Assembly (NCBI GenBank): GCA_027257055.1 | Contig: JAPVLO010000056.1 | Span: 2,542,001-2,606,000 of the forward strand | Direction: 5' to 3' | DNA: 64,000 nt | Origin: Cephalopachus bancanus | Lineage: Eukaryota; Chordata; Mammalia; Primates; Tarsiidae | Part shown: one piece after another, positions 24,595 through 39,010 of the stretch | Layout of the letters: every line of letters starts with the position of its first letter | Numbering within the stretch: the first letter of the stretch is position 1 | Position numbers and translations under genes: made by a program | The notes under the pieces: generated by a model | Database searches by the model: none | What the model was told of the DNA's origin: nothing | Seen by the model: the letters and a program-made list of their open reading frames with translations, nothing else

Positions 24595-24886
24595 TTTTTT
24601 TTTTTTTTTGAGTTAGAGTCTCACTCTGTTGCCCAGGCTGGAGTGCAGTGGCCACTCCTGGCCACCGCAGCCTCGACCTGCTGGACTCCGGTGATTCTTC
24701 TGCCTCAGCCTTCCAAGTAGTTGAAACTACAGGCACGTGCTACCATGCCCGGCTAATTTTTTGATTTATTGTAGAGATGAGGTCTGGCCATAATTGCCCA
24801 GGCAGGTCTCAAACCCACGGGCTCAGGCAATCCACTCACCTCAGCCTCCCAAACGCGGGGTTACAGGCTGAGCCACCGAGCCCAGC
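24595..24886 (-). mobile_element. Alu SINE, lineage-type
   Basis: T-run and gagttagagtctcactctgt through gctgagccaccgagccc. Target repeats gaaagtattgatttt (24584-24598) and ggaagtattcatttt (24887-24901) flank it. Confidence 0.9.
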
Positions 24887-24904
24887 GGAAGTATTCATTT
24901 TCAT

Positions 24905-25490
24905 CCTTACTTTTTATTGTGGCAAAATATATGTAACATAAAACTTACCATTGTAACTCTTTTTATGTGTACAGTTCAGTGGCATTAAGTGCACTCACTT
25001 GTTTGTGCAATCATCACTAGCATCCATCTCCAGAACATTTTCATCTTTCCAAAAGGAAACTTCACGCCTGTTAAACAATAACTTCCTACTCTTCCTTCTC
25101 CCCTGGCAGCCACTATTCTACTTTCTGTCTCTATAATTTTGACTACTCTAAACACCTCACATAAGTGGACACTTCACCTAAGTGGAATCATACAACATTT
25201 GTCTTTTTGTGGCTGGCTTATTTCACTTAGCACAATGTCCTAAAGGTTCATCCATGCTGTAGCATGTGTCAGAGTTTTATTACATTTTAAGGTTCCACAG
25301 TATTCCACTGTATGTATACACTACATATTGTTTATCTACTCATCCATCCATGGGCACTTGGGTTGCATTCACCTTTTGGCTATTGAAAATGACTCTGCTA
25401 TGATAATGGCTATACAAATATCTGTTCTATTCATAGTTATTGAGGAATCATTTTTCTATGAATTTTTTTCAAGAAAAACCATTTTTACAT
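24905..25490 (-). mobile_element. Old L1 (L1ME-like) 3' fragment
   Basis: ttgtggcaaaatatatgtaa, gtacagttcagtggcattaa and tccatgctgtagcatgtgtc, reverse complement of an L1M 3' end. Confidence 0.85.
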
Positions 25491-26496
<1,006 letters not shown>

Positions 26497-27330
26497 TTAC
26501 TTTAGTGTTTTCATTTGAAAATTCCCTCTGGTCTCAAAGGCACGTCAGATACCATCAACCAATGCTACCAATCATGCACACTACTTTCTCTTCGCCCTTC
26601 CACATTTCTCTATGCAACATGCTCACATCTTGATGTTTTAGAGAAATGTTTGTCCCAGCTATTCTATCATATGAATAGATATTTGAACATTCACTCATTT
26701 AACTAATCAAGATTTAAAGAATCTATATTGGTACCTAGATGCTCAGCTCAGCATTGGGGTTTCAAAGATGAAAACAACATGGTCCTTATCTTAATATCTT
26801 TGCCAAACTTTGTATTGGATATGGTTTTAATCTTTTAAATAAAGGTGAGTATTTATTTCTACATATAATTTTATTTTTATACTTCTGAAAAAGTTTTTAC
26901 ATGAATCAATTTTAGGGATTAGAAAGAAAATAAAGACTAATGCTAGGCCATATGTCTCAATTTTGGGGGGAAAAACACGACCATCAAAGTTGTATGCCTA
27001 TTGTTTGCAATTTTTATCCAAAGACATTTGGTATTTTCCACCACCCTTTTCCTGTCATTTCAAGGATGGTAGCTACTAAATGCATTTCAGGTATCGAGAC
27101 ATCTGTTTCCCCACTTACTCAACCTTTTTGTAAACCAAAGATCTGTGTATGAGTCAATGACAATGTATGCTTTACAAGCAGAGATGTTATGTTACTCGTT
27201 GCTCTAGCCCTAGTGCTTAAGATAGTCCAGAAGGGCAGGAGATGCTCAGCAAACAATTGTTAAATGAATGTGTGATATCCACGGTTTCCCCAGAGTTAAT
27301 ATAATTCAAGTTAAGAGAAAAGACACTTGC

Positions 27331-27620
27331 ATTTTATTTTATTTTTTGAGTTGGAGTCTTACTCTGTTGCCTATGCTGGAGTGCAGTGGCACACTCGTGG
27401 CCACCACAACCTGACCTGCTGGGCACAGGTGATCCTTCTACCTCAGCCTTCCAAGTAGCTGGAACTACAGGCATGATGGCTGGCTAATTTTTTGATTTAT
27501 CATAGAGATGAGGTCTTACTAAGTTATCCAGGTTGGTCTTGAACCCATGGGCTCCGGCAATCCTCTCACTCCGTTCTCCCAAAATGCTGGGATTATAGGT
27601 GTGAGCCATTGCGCCCAGGT
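27331..27620 (-). mobile_element. Alu SINE, lineage-type, diverged
   Basis: gagttggagtcttactctgt to gtgagccattgcgccc. Target repeats gacacttgc (27322-27330) and gacactggc (27621-27629) flank it. Confidence 0.88.
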
Positions 27621-28052
27621 GACACTGGCTTTTTAAATGAGAATCTGAGGACTCTGGCCAGTTACAGGTATGCATGGATTTCATCCTAGGGTGCAACTCA
27701 AAAGATGAAGACATGTCAAGGAAGTTGCACTCGGGGGCTGTTGCTGACTCTGCATTAGTTGGCTTGAGGCTTCCAGCCACTTATCACTGCAGTCTCATCA
27801 GACGGCAAGGCTAAGCCCAAGTCTCAGCAGTTTCAGCTCTGTGCTTTTAGGAGTAGGAAAGCCTAAAACAATATTGACCTCATATTTCCAGGAGAAAAAA
27901 GTTGTGCTGTTCTCAGAACCAGGTTAGGGGAATGACTGGAGTTAGAGAGCAGTGGGCATATCCAGAGGTGTGAGGAAGGCACGTTCTCTGGAGCTTGTTT
28001 GATTATTCCCATTTTGGGCATTGGAGATAAGTCTGTAGAATCAGCATATCTT

Positions 28053-28344
28053 TTTTTTTTTTTTGAGTTGGAGTCTCACTCAGTCACCCAGACTGGAGTG
28101 CCGTGGCCGCTCCCGGCCACCGCAACCTCGACCTGCTGGGCTCCGGCGATCCTTCCACCTCAGCCTTCCGAGTAGCCGGAATTACAGGTGCGCGCTACCA
28201 CGCCCGGCTGATTTTTTTTTTTTTAATTTATTGTAGAGATGAGGTCTCTCTGCCCAGGCGGGTCTCGAACCTGCGGACTCAGGCAATCCTCTCACCTCAG
28301 CCTCCCAAAGGCGCAGGATTACAGGCTGAGCCACTGAGCCAGCA
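28053..28344 (-). mobile_element. Alu SINE, lineage-type, little diverged
   Basis: Full dimer with intact CpGs (ggccgctcccggccaccgca). A 14-bp target repeat with one mismatch flanks it: aatcagcatatctt (28039-28052) and aatcggcatatctt (28345-28358). Confidence 0.93.
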
Positions 28345-28358
28345 AATCGGCATATCTT

Positions 28359-28510
28359 AAGTGCACTACTGGTTCTGTGTGATTTTAGACAAACTGCCTA
28401 ACCTCTTAGTTTTACCTCCTCAAGTGTAAATATATTTTTTGCATGGCAGAGATAATTAAATGAACATTTATGTGAAGTAACTAGCACAATGCCTGGTACC
28501 AGGAATGAAT
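28359..28510 (+). repeat. MIR SINE
   Basis: ttagacaaactgcctaacct, then gcacaatgcctggtaccagg, is sense MIR with a 3' tail. Confidence 0.65.
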
Positions 28511-29109
28511 TGCTAGAAAATGAATTTCTTCTGACAAATGAATAAATGTCTAGTATAGTGTGTGGTCCAGTTCCTGTTTAGATTCCTAGAAGTAGGTTGC
28601 TCACTCCTTCATAAGTCATCCATTCATTCTCCAACACATCATATGCACTCACAGACGTACAGAATGTTAGAGGCGGAGAAAACCTTAAAACAAATCAATC
28701 CAACTTTCCAAACCGTCAGATGGGGAAAAAATGATGTTCTGAAAGGTAACGGACAGTCCTGAAATGGCTCAGAGAATCAGTGAAAAAGGCGAGGCCACAA
28801 CTCAGCTCTTCAAACTCTTGGTGCTGGGACAAATTGTGATTCTTTACATAGCATCTTCTTTCTAGGGAACTGAAATCTCTTTCCCTGCAATGACTACCTA
28901 GCGTTCCTCTTTCAGCCTGTCAGAACCGTTACATATTGACATAAGACATCCTCTAATGACTGCCCTCTAAATGCTTCAAGAGTGAAAATACACCCGAGAG
29001 TGAAGGCCCCTGTCTCTTCAAATGCCCCTCCCCCATCCAATAATTTCTAGATTTCTCAATGTATTGCTTGATTTCCCATGAATTCACTGTGTGGTATTTT
29101 TAAGAAGGC

Positions 29110-29420
29110 TAGGGAGTGGTCAAGGTATGTCTTTGGAATCCCAAGGGCATTTCCTATTTTTGTTCAGTACCACCTTCTCTGACTACCTTAAAGCACGCCT
29201 TTATGCCAAATCGTATCTCAATCATTTTCCCTCCTTTACATTCCTCATGGCAGCTACAGCCATCTGAAATATCACATATTCACTTGATGGTCTGCCTTTG
29301 CCCAGTGGAACAGTTAGAGCTCAACTGTGCGTGCAACTCTGTTTGTTCTATAAGGCCAGTGCCAAGAATGGAGCCCAGCATAAAGCAGGTACTCAAAGAG
29401 AAGTGAAATGAACTTCTCTC
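29110..29420 (+). repeat. L2 fragment
   Basis: ccttctctgactaccttaaa, then ataaagcaggtactcaaaga, fits a diverged L2 3' region. Confidence 0.5.
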
Positions 29421-29594
29421 ATTTGAGTAGTAACTGAGTGGATAATCCATTTGCTGAACCTAGGAAAACTTGATTTTGAAATCTGTGCTTTTTTGGGTTT
29501 GGGGTAAAATAATGCATGCTACCACTCCTCTGCACCCCAACTTTCAACCTCAGGCGTCCAGGATACACAAAAGATAGAACGGTAATTATCCCCC

Positions 29595-29955
29595 TGTTAC
29601 AGTCTTAATGTGTATTCCCAAATTCACATGTTGAAACTTAATTGCCAATGTGATAGTATTAGGAGGTGATTAAGTCATAAAGGCAGAACCCTCATAGAAG
29701 GGGTTAGGACCCTAATAAAAGGGATTGAGGGAATGGGTTCATTCTCTCTTCCACTGTGAGAGCATAGCATTCATCCCTGCTGTAGGATGCAGCAACAGGT
29801 ACCAGAGAGACCAGGGCTTTCACCAGATGCCGAACCTGATGTCACCTTGATATTAAACTTCCCAACATCCAGAACTGCAAGATAATACATTTCTGTTCTT
29901 TAGAAATTACCCAGTCTTTGTTATTTTGTTGTAGCAGCACGAATGGAGTAAGACA
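29595..29955 (+). mobile_element. MST-type ERVL-MaLR solo LTR
   Basis: It starts tgttacagtcttaatg and contains tagtattaggaggtgattaa, ccctaataaaagggatt and gttgtagcagcacgaatgga before taagaca. That is a complete LTR in MST order, with no internal retroviral genes next to it. Confidence 0.8.
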
Positions 29956-30583
29956 CATCCTCATAAAGGAAAATATGGGAAAAACCATATCAAAGGGAAG
30001 GAAAGCCCCTCCTTCTAGCTTTAGTCCTTCCTAGGTGAGAACATCACAGGGCAGAGTGGGGAAAGGATTGCACATTTGGTCAGAAAGAGTAGCTTCAACA
30101 TCTCTGTCTCCAAAATAATCCAAACAGTCCCTAGCTCAAAGAATTTTTCAAACTTCAGCAATAATTCCTGGCATATAATAGTGCTGACTAGATACTAAGG
30201 CCCCCTTTATTTGGTTCCAATTAACTATCAAAAACTCTCTGGTAGAATATGACTGTAAAAAGATGGAAAGAGCCAACATGCATGCCGCAGGAGCATTTCT
30301 GCTTGGGGCTGCTGTGTTGACTTTACATGACAAATGAAAGAGAGAAGGACAATTCACAAGGTTCTATCTTTGGGGAAATAAAAGTCTAATTTTATCAAGC
30401 AGGTTTCTCTTGTGAGACAAGACTCTGAGTCAAGCTCTGAAAAATTGTACTAAGTCCAGGCAAGCCTGCCACCAGACAGTACCCTCAGGGGCTCATCTCC
30501 CCACGAGATTATTCAATTCGCCATGTAGAACTAACGGAGGCCCAGGAGACAGCTCTGATGAGGGAGTCAGAGGATATAGATAT

Positions 30584-30916
30584 AGGTCCTGGTTTTTTTT
30601 TTTTTTGTTGTTGTTGTTTTTGTTTTTCTGAGTTGGAGTCTCACTCTGTTGCCCAGGTTGGAGCACAGTGGCACACTCATGGCCACCCCAGTGTCAACCT
30701 GCTTGGCTCTGGTGATCCTTCCGTCTCAACCTTTCAAGTAGCGGGAACTACAGGTGGCCGCTACCATGCCCAGCTAATTTTTGATTTATTGTAGAGATGA
30801 GGTCTTGCCAAGTTGCCGGAGCTGGTCTCAAACCTGTGGGCTCAGGCAATTCACTCGCCTCAGCCTCCCAAAGAGCTGGGATTACCGGCTGAGCAACTGA
30901 ACCTGACCAGGTCCTG
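30584..30916 (-). mobile_element. Alu SINE, lineage-type, with target repeats
   Basis: T-run with a (TTG)n stretch, then gagttggagtctcactctgt to gctgagcaactgaacctgac. The repeat aggtcctg is at 30584-30591 and 30909-30916, included in the span. Confidence 0.9.
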
Positions 30917-31009
30917 TTTTTGACCCTGTGACTAGTATGAGCCACCTGACCTAGTAAGCCACAATTGGAAACTGGAAACTGGAGAGTCAAACATTTTCTT
31001 GGGTGACTA

Positions 31010-31190
31010 CTATATACTAGAAGTTCTCTTAATTGTCATATAATTTAGTCCATACCTCAATCTTGGGAAGTGAGAATTATCTCCGTCATTTTATGGACGA
31101 GAAAACACAAGGCCAGTGGGTCAACTAACCACCCAGAGCTAGAAGGAGCTAATAAGTCATTGAAGTGGAAGCCAAATAGTGATATTTCTG
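31010..31190 (-). repeat. MIR SINE
   Basis: tgactactatatactagaag, gagaattatctccgtcattt and aaggccagtgggtc are antisense MIR. Confidence 0.65.
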
Positions 31191-31499
31191 ATTCTAAAGA
31201 TAAGATTCTTCCTGGTATTCCCCTCTCTTCTCTAAAAACCTTTTTGGTTTTTACAGATTTTTAAAAAATGACCACATAATGACGCATGTTACAGATTGTC
31301 CTAAAGTTGCTGAAAAATGCTAGGTAGAACCGCTAGCTTCCAAATCTAGTGGTGAAGAGGATCTCTAAAGTGAGAATAATCACATATCTCATCTCAAGAA
31401 TGTTGGGACACAAATGATGCACATATTGCACTTGGTACAGTGTGCAGAAACAGCTGTCATCCTTACTAGTGCTAGGCACTGTGTGAAATGATTGTCACA

Positions 31500-31870
31500 G
31501 GCATCCCTAAGGGAGTCACAAGTAGGCAGTGTCTCAATGGAGGAATTTACACATAGAGAAGGGGTCAGGCAAGCTAGGCTGCTCTGTTCAGCCCAGAGGT
31601 TGTCGTGAGAATCGAATGATTTACATGGAAGGACTCTGAGAACACACAGCATGGTATATGCATATGATGTTATTACTATACTCTTCATGGAACATGTAAA
31701 ACACATGTAAACACAAAAGGCATAAAGTGTGAATGCTGAAAACTTTAGAATGCTACTCCAGAGAGCCTCATGTATTAAACTTGGTCTCTATTCTCAGTCC
31801 TGCTAGTACCAGCTGTGTGAGCTTAGGGGAAAAATTACTCATCCTAAGTTTCATGTTTCCCAATTTAAAA
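31500..31870 (+). repeat. Two MIR-like fragments
   Basis: 31560-31690 (gtcgtgagaatcgaatgatt) and 31780-31870 (ctgtgtgagcttaggggaaa) are sense MIR pieces. Confidence 0.45.
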
Positions 31871-32519
31871 AAATGAATAGAAAGATCTTCCTCTGTGCCC
31901 AGAAACTGGCCCCTGCCAACTGCCATCCTTGGTCTCCTGGGCTTTCTTCTCCAGGACTTCCAGTTGGGTTCCACCAATGCAGAAAGATTGGAGGTGGAAG
32001 GAGAGAGAGGTCAGGGCATTGCCCCCGACTCCCTTCTCACCCTTGATCTACCTCTCTAGCTATATTTTTGCTTGATGAGTGAGGGAGACTTTCCTATCAA
32101 TTCTGCTCTGTGTTGCAGTAAACAGATATCTTCCTAGGAGTCACCACTTCCCACTGTTGCTGGACTCTGAGTGGCTCATCCATCCTCATTTGCTACCTTA
32201 ACCTTGCCTACCGCTTTACAAGTAGCTCCTTCATTAAAGTGTCCTCATCAGACCGACCTACCCAGGGTAGATTTTGTTTCTTTGGGACCCTGAATACTTA
32301 GGGTTCTATACTTATCTATCCAGGCACTGTCTTTCAGAGGTCTCATCCTTTCCTGCTTCTTCAACCACCATCATTTTGTCAAACATCTCTGAAGCTGATT
32401 ATTTTATAAGTCAATGATGTGTGGCTACTGGGTATTATTTTACTGGTAGTTAAAATCTAGTTTGGGAACCAATATAACTTAAATGCAAATACAACACACA
32501 ATACAATTAAGTGCTAAAC

Positions 32520-32654
32520 TATCCCATGTCAAATACTGGGCCTCTGGAGATCTTGATTTGAATTCATCTTATCACAGATTAAATGAAGGTTGTGAAACAA
32601 ATACTATAACTTTTCTAAACCTCAGATTTCCTACCTAAAAAACAGAGAGGCTAA
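32520..32654 (+). repeat. MIR SINE interrupted by an Alu
   Basis: gatcttgatttgaattcatc and ctaaacctcagatttcctac are sense MIR. The copy seems to resume after the Alu at 32858. Confidence 0.5.
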
Positions 32655-32844
32655 AATTAGCTGAGCATGGTAGTGTGCCTGTAGTTCCAGATACTTAGAA
32701 GGCTGAGGCAGAAGGATCTCCGGAGCCCAGCAGGTCGAGGCTGCGGTGGCCAAGAGCGTGCCACTGCACTCCAGTCTGGGTGACAGAGTGAGACTCCAAC
32801 TCAAAAAACAAAACAAAACAAAACAAAAAACCCAAAAGAAAAAA
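32655..32844 (+). mobile_element. Alu right-monomer copy (5'-truncated)
   Basis: attagctgagcatggtagtg to ctccaactcaaaaaacaaaa with an (AAAAC)n tail. A perfect 13-bp target repeat acagagaggctaa is at 32642-32654 and 32845-32857. Confidence 0.92.
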
Positions 32845-32857
32845 ACAGAGAGGCTAA

Positions 32858-34745
32858 TATCTATCTTATAATAAAAAGAGATCATAGATATGAAAGTGTT
32901 TCATTGACTATAAATTAAAATACGATGATGATGCTTTGCTGATAGACAGGCAATTGGCCACGCATGTTCATGATGAATCTCCTCACAAACCCCTGCTATC
33001 CAAGAGAAAACTCTCTGATGAAAGAAAATGCGTGAGCTTCAGGAAGTCTAGCAAGGCAAACAGAATTTTTCATTTCTCACATGGCCTAACGTGAGCAAGT
33101 GAGTCTTTTTGCAAGGCTAAGCGGCATTTTGTACTTCTCTGTCTCTTACTTTTCTGGGCAGGTGGCCAAATGGAGAATTGATCACTTATGTTTCCGTTTC
33201 CCAAATAAAAACCACTGGGAGCTGAAATGTCAACATTCTTCTCAGCAACTTGCAAATAATGAAACGCAATTGTCTGGGAACCAAGAACCCCTCAACACGT
33301 TCAGCACATCTGACAGGAATGTGTTATGGTAAGACAAACTCTCAGGGCTTTGGAGACCTCATGGTTATGAGAGGTGACAGATGGAGCACTGCATTGCAGG
33401 TAGCACACACACACAAGATTGGCAGCCATTGAAAAGCCTGTTCCTGCTAACTTGAACTTCCTGTGCAAGAACATACAGGAAGCAAAGGCCAACTCCTGAC
33501 ACTGCCACTCAGGACTCAGTGTTTCCATAAAGGCAGCTGGCCAATGAGGTCCTCTGTGACAGATACCTGGTGAAAATGGTCATCTCCCAGATGGTGGGGG
33601 AAGGAGGATGCATGAGCTCCTGTCTTTCCTCAGCAGACTTGTGGCCCTGGGTCAAGTTACCAGTTCTTTGTAAATGAAGGGTTAAGTGATGACATTTTCT
33701 TTTTGTCTTTTAATTAAGATTTGTCTTGAGCAAGTCTCCATGTGTCTGATTTCATATTCAGTAAGGAGGGAATTCAGCAAGAATCAAGATCCTGGCCTTT
33801 ATCCCCATCCTTGTCTAGGGTCATCTTAGCATGGCAGTGTGGCTCTATCTGATTAGAGTTTGAAGAAGTGGAACACACGAAGCTCAACCTCTTCTGCAGA
33901 TTTCTGTGCAATCTGCCTGCTGGTAGACAGGTTGTGTTCTCAGCTGATCTCATGCATGAGTCAGGGGTTCTACTCTGGGGTAGGGCAGCAGTTGCGAGGA
34001 ACAGAAAGGGCTGCAGTTATCCAGTTTCCCCGCTAACCAAGTGAACTGGCCAATCTCATTTAAGAATGCCCACCGTGATTATGTACCTACCTCACATCCT
34101 CTAGGCCAGCATTTATTAGTGAAAAAGCTGAAATTTGGGATTTTTCCTGTCTAACACCTTCATCTATTTATCACTCAGATATGAACTTGGTAGAAAAGGG
34201 CGCCATACTGACTACCCTAACATTGCTTAATTGTTTTGTAAAAAGATGTATTAACCTCTTCCAAGGTGATTATCTGTGAAATAATAATTTTGATATATTT
34301 AATGCCTTTCCCTAGCATACTTTATAGCAGATAAATAACTATTAAAGTTTTCATTTAAAAAATAAAAAGAAGGTGTAGAAATGGATATACAGTATAGAAA
34401 ATAAAGAGTTGTAAAAATTATGATTCCTAGAACCATATGATAATGAAACTTAGTATCTGATATACATGCTAAACATCTAAGAAAATTTTTATAGCATAAA
34501 CAAAAATAATAGCTGTGATCTATTAAGCATCTGTAAAAGAAAAGATGATACAAAGGGTATTTTACAGATTTTATCTCATTTAATACTTCTACACACTTGG
34601 TGTTTTTTTTTTCCTTTTCTTCCTTTTTCTTACATTTAAAATATATTTCACTGACCAAGTTGTGTCTTCATGGACTGTTTCAAGATATTTTTTGTTAAAG
34701 CTCATATACATATTACAAGAGGAGAAAAAAAATACCCCAGGATAT
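32858..34745. other. Unassigned intronic DNA
   Basis: No exon or clear repeat. Open frames near 33070-33530 and 34299-34798 show no known domain. Confidence 0.4.
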
Positions 34746-34749
34746 GAAT

Positions 34750-34935
34750 TTGTATAAGTTGTAATTCCAATTTTATAACATAGATGCATATAATTCATAT
34801 ATTATGTATGTAAAAACAAAAAGATTGTAAATTATACACAAAAATATTGATGATTTTCTTTGCGGGATTGTGAATTATTTCAATTTTCTTCCTTATGCTT
34901 TTCTGTATTTTCAAAATATTTTATAATGAGCATAT
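34750..34935 (+). repeat. Old AT-rich interspersed repeat, second copy
   Basis: aaaaatattgatgattttct, attttcttccttatgctttt and ctgtattttcaaaatatttt follow the copy at 9590-9810. Confidence 0.4.
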
Positions 34936-35370
34936 GTGAGCTCTATAATCAGATAAATAATTAAATTGTATGAACCTTAAATGCATGAGATTTATACACT
35001 TCTTGGTAGAGCATTTTTTTTCAGTATTTTACAACACTTTTTTTTTTTAAAGAAACAGTATATACAGAAATCAGAATCTTGGAACAGTGTTATATTTTGA
35101 GTATTATTAAAGGCTGTTTAACAAAATAATGTGCTTATTTTGTATATTTAAAATTTTTCCAGTTTTTTCCTTAGATTTCTCAAAGAAAAGTCTTCTTCAC
35201 AGCATTTGAAATCAGAAAACTCTTTGTGATACCTCTAAATTTCAATATATAGTAACATATTACTTTAAAAATGTGATTTTTCCTTTATTATAAAGTGTTT
35301 GGGATACATTCATATAAATCAAAAGAATAAATAAAGTCAGTTTTTACCATGTGATAAAACATATAAAATT

Positions 35371-35717
35371 AGCCATAAAAAAAAAAAAGAACAAAATCAT
35401 GAATTTCGCTGCAACCTGGATGGAACTAAAGTCTATAATACTGAGTGACCTCTCACAGAAACAAAGATCCGAATATCACATGTTCTCACTCATATAATGG
35501 ACCTTGAACATCCAATGCAATACTATAAGAAAATGACTGATGGTACTGGGAAACTATGGGGGGGAGGGGGATGGGATTCACAGTAGCAAATATCTGTTGG
35601 GGGATGGGAAAACACCTCTTATCAACAGGGTGCCTGAATGAAACATAATTGTACACCTAACCCTTAACTGTACCCCACAAAACCATAATAAAAAATACTG
35701 CTTAATGAAAAAAAAAG
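35371..35717 (+). mobile_element. L1 3'-end fragment, young family
   Basis: It runs from an A-rich start, the ORF2 tail (gcaacctggatggaactaaa) and a G-run (gggggggaggggga near 35560) to ccataataaaaaatactgct and an A-tail. A 10-bp target repeat atataaaatt is at 35361-35370 and 35718-35727. Confidence 0.88.
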
Positions 35718-35854
35718 ATATAAAATTTATTAAAAAACAAAGTGGCAAACATTTATAAATGTGAGGAACTAAACAGTCTGATGATTTTGTACTTTTATTT
35801 TTGCAGGGTTTTCACAATTAATATAAAATTGAATAAAATATGATATACTCAAAT

Positions 35855-35945
35855 ATTATTAAACAGGGCCTAGAAAAATACTTCCCCATGGTAGGTGCTC
35901 AATAAACATTTGGTGAATGATTGAAATCTCTTCCCAATGAATAAA
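35855..35945 (+). repeat. L2 3' end
   Basis: cccatggtaggtgctcaata, then aacatttggtgaatgattga. Confidence 0.6.
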
Positions 35946-36036
35946 TATGATGATTAATCAGTAAACCAAGTAATTTATCAATAAATGAATATAGTTATTT
36001 ACTATAGTGATGTCAATAATTCCTTTCCTCCATTCA

Positions 36037-36252
<216 letters not shown>

Positions 36253-36379
36253 TCAGACATGCAATTGTGCAGACCCCATTAGCTTTAAGAATCTACAACT
36301 CCAAGACCCACTGTCTGGTTTCACCTACATTTCCAGAAAATCAAATCTCAGGAGAAAAGAACAGTAACATTCCTAGATG

Positions 36380-36560
36380 TATATTCTGACACTTTCTATT
36401 TAAATCCTGAGGCAAATTTCCTCTTTTTGAGCCTCAGTTTTTTCTAGGTTGGAAAAAAGAATTAAAATAATCACCGCAACAGACCATTAAAACATATAAA
36501 TCAGATAATATGTGTAAAGCATCTAATTCAGTGTTTCATACACAGTAGATATTTAACAAA
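36380..36560 (+). repeat. MIR SINE
   Basis: tttttgagcctcagtttttt and agtgtttcatacacagtaga are in sense order, just upstream (gene sense) of the 140-bp exon. Confidence 0.55.
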
Positions 36561-36919
36561 TGATAATCAGTCATTAAGAGGTCATGTCCAAAATTAGTTA
36601 GATTAGTATTAGCACTAAGTCTCTGGCATTGCCTACATTTAATAATACTTTGGCCAGTTTCCAAGACTCTCCTTATACCCAATTTCATGAGCTGTTTGAT
36701 AGCGAAATTCCAGAGTAAGTCTTTGTATCAAGTAATGACCCAGGGACAATTATCAAAAAATGTCTTTATGATATCTCTCCTGATAGCTCGTGTGTGCAGA
36801 GAAATAGGCTTCCATGCTACCTGGGTTTTATGTGTCCACACCATGTAAATGGCTCTCTCAATAATCACTAACATAATATTTTGCTAAGACACATCAACCA
36901 AGAGTTCAAACATATCCAC

Positions 36920-37100
36920 ACAAAGTGAGGACAGTAAAGGTACTGGGAACTGAGCAAGCGTTTTCTATGAGATGTTTTTCAAACGTTCTCCCCAACTTTC
37001 ACAACCACCAAACCTCTTCCAGTTTCTAGATGATGAAGTTGAAGGTCATGGAGTTCAGGTAGCTCGTCCAAGTTAGTATAGTCAGAAATAAGATACAAGG
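36920..37100 (-). repeat. MIR SINE
   Basis: ctagatgatgaagttgaagg and gctcgtccaagttagtatag are antisense MIR. Confidence 0.55.
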
Positions 37101-37905
37101 GTAGAACCCCCCAAAAGAATTATTTTTGAAGGGCGGGCCCCTTGTAGTACATGCTTCCCCTGCTGGGTAAGTGTTCTAGAAACCCATTGGCATCAGTGCA
37201 CCAGCTAGCATTGTTATGATAGGCTGTTTTTGGCTTCAGTGATTTTATTTTGGAGAGTCTTTCAATGCTGTTTGCCCATTTAATTACTGGTGTTTTTTGA
37301 GTGCACCTGCCCACACTGTGCTGAGTATTTAGTAGTTTTGGACTAAAAATGGCATGACCCCTATAACCCACCCTCCCTATTCACCCGATCTCGCCCTGAG
37401 CGAGGTTTCTTTTGCTTTTGTTTTTCAAGATGAAAAAAGTCCTCAGAGAGAAACATTTTGCTGATGTCAAGAGGTGAAGCAAAAAACAAACAAACAAAAA
37501 ATATCAGAAGCACTAAAAGGCATCAAAATCAACGAGTTCAAAAACTGTTTTGAGCAACAGAAAAAGCATCTTGATAGGTATATTGCATCAGGTGGAGAGT
37601 ACTTTGAAAGTGACAGAAGTTTAAACATGTAAGAACAAATACACAACTTTTTATAAATAAATTCTGGGTTTTTTTTTTTTGGTCTCCTCTCGTAAATACA
37701 TAGGAATTCAAACCCATCTCTAATCTCATCATATTTTGCTAGTCAGAGGTCTGAGCATGGTGTACATGGTTCTTAAAACTCAGAGTGCCCTAGCTGTCTG
37801 ACCTTTCTACATTATGGGGTTGAGAATTATCTGAGGACACACTTAAAAAAAGAAAAAGAAAAGCAATAGTTAACCATTGTAGAGTACTCTCTATTGACAA
37901 AACAT
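37101..37905. other. Unassigned intronic DNA
   Basis: Only short A-rich and (AAAC)n stretches near 37481 and 37845. No gene seen. Confidence 0.4.
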
Positions 37906-37909
37906 GACT

Positions 37910-38240
37910 TCCGTTTCATTCATTTATTCACTCATCCTTTACTGAGCATCTCCTCTGTGCCAAGTGCTATTACTCACTAGCAACAGATGAGTGAAACAAA
38001 ATCTGTGTCCCTGGAAGCTCAAGTTTTTGGTGACTGCAAATAAAAACATAGAGAGCCTTATGCTGGATGTGCAGGAAAGTTTAAGCTCTAGAATCTGACA
38101 TCCTCATTTCAAAGTATAGCTCCTTCCCTTGTAAGTCAACTCAATTGTCTGGGACTCTGCTCTTTTTGCGCTGAATGAAGATAAAATATCTGCCTTATAG
38201 CATTAGTATAAAGAGTAACTTTAGTGAGATAGTATGTAAG
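37910..38240. repeat. L2 (antisense) then MIR (sense)
   Basis: 37910-38035 has ttactgagcatctcctctgt (L2). 38080-38240 has ctctagaatctgacatcctc and a MIR-like central part. Confidence 0.55.
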
Positions 38241-38825
38241 AAGCATGAATTCACATGGGATGTTTTCCATAATGGTAGCTGTTGCCTAAGCTGTTTAAAG
38301 CCATATGGGCAGCTTAACAAAAGAAGCAAGTAGAAGATATGATCTTGGAAGGAGGAGAAACAGAGAGGAGGAGTGCGTGACTTCCAGTTGTCTTTGTTTT
38401 TCCCACTACACCCCTGATGACTCATATATTAAAGCCTTTGAATGATATTCCATAAAACAAATATAACACATGGATGATTAGTCAGAAACCAAAATCTTTA
38501 CAAAAATTAAGCCTCAGGATTCTGAGAGGGTAGATATCAGAGACAAGGGCTAAGTACCAAGGGAACATTTGCCATAATCCACCTTTTATCAACATATAGC
38601 CAACAGCAGGGTACATGGTACCACAGATCACCTTTCTGTGTCTGATTATGCAGTGTTTGGTAGGGGTGACCTATGACTGGGCCTCTGATTTCTTGGAAGG
38701 GTTAACTTACTTGGGAAGATTAACTAACTATCATAAATCTTATCTCTCATCTGTAACACATCACTATTTCAGTCACTAATAACAGCCCTTTCAGTGTTGC
38801 TAATTCCCTCAAACTTCAACTATAA
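38241..38825. other. Unassigned intronic DNA
   Basis: Nothing recognised. Confidence 0.4.
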
Positions 38826-38829
38826 TAAA

Positions 38830-39010
38830 ACCAGGTAGCATTTACCACGAAGCATATCATATGCATCAACTTGTTTAACCCTGAAAATAATCCTAGAGGT
38901 AAGTACCATTATTCAGGTTTTAAAGATGAGGCTCTAAATTGAAGGCGTGAGAGGCCAGGTAAACTTGCCCAAGCTCTTTGAGTGACAGCTGAACCCGTAC
39001 TTGTCTGATA
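38830..39010 (-). repeat. MIR SINE
   Basis: cctagaggtaagtaccatta and acttgcccaagctctttgag are antisense MIR. Confidence 0.7.

Noticed and set aside
33099..33332. Exon-like stretch with ctgggcag before gtggccaaatgg
   Set aside because: The acceptor would be on the plus strand, opposite to DAB1, and the translation is not recognisable.
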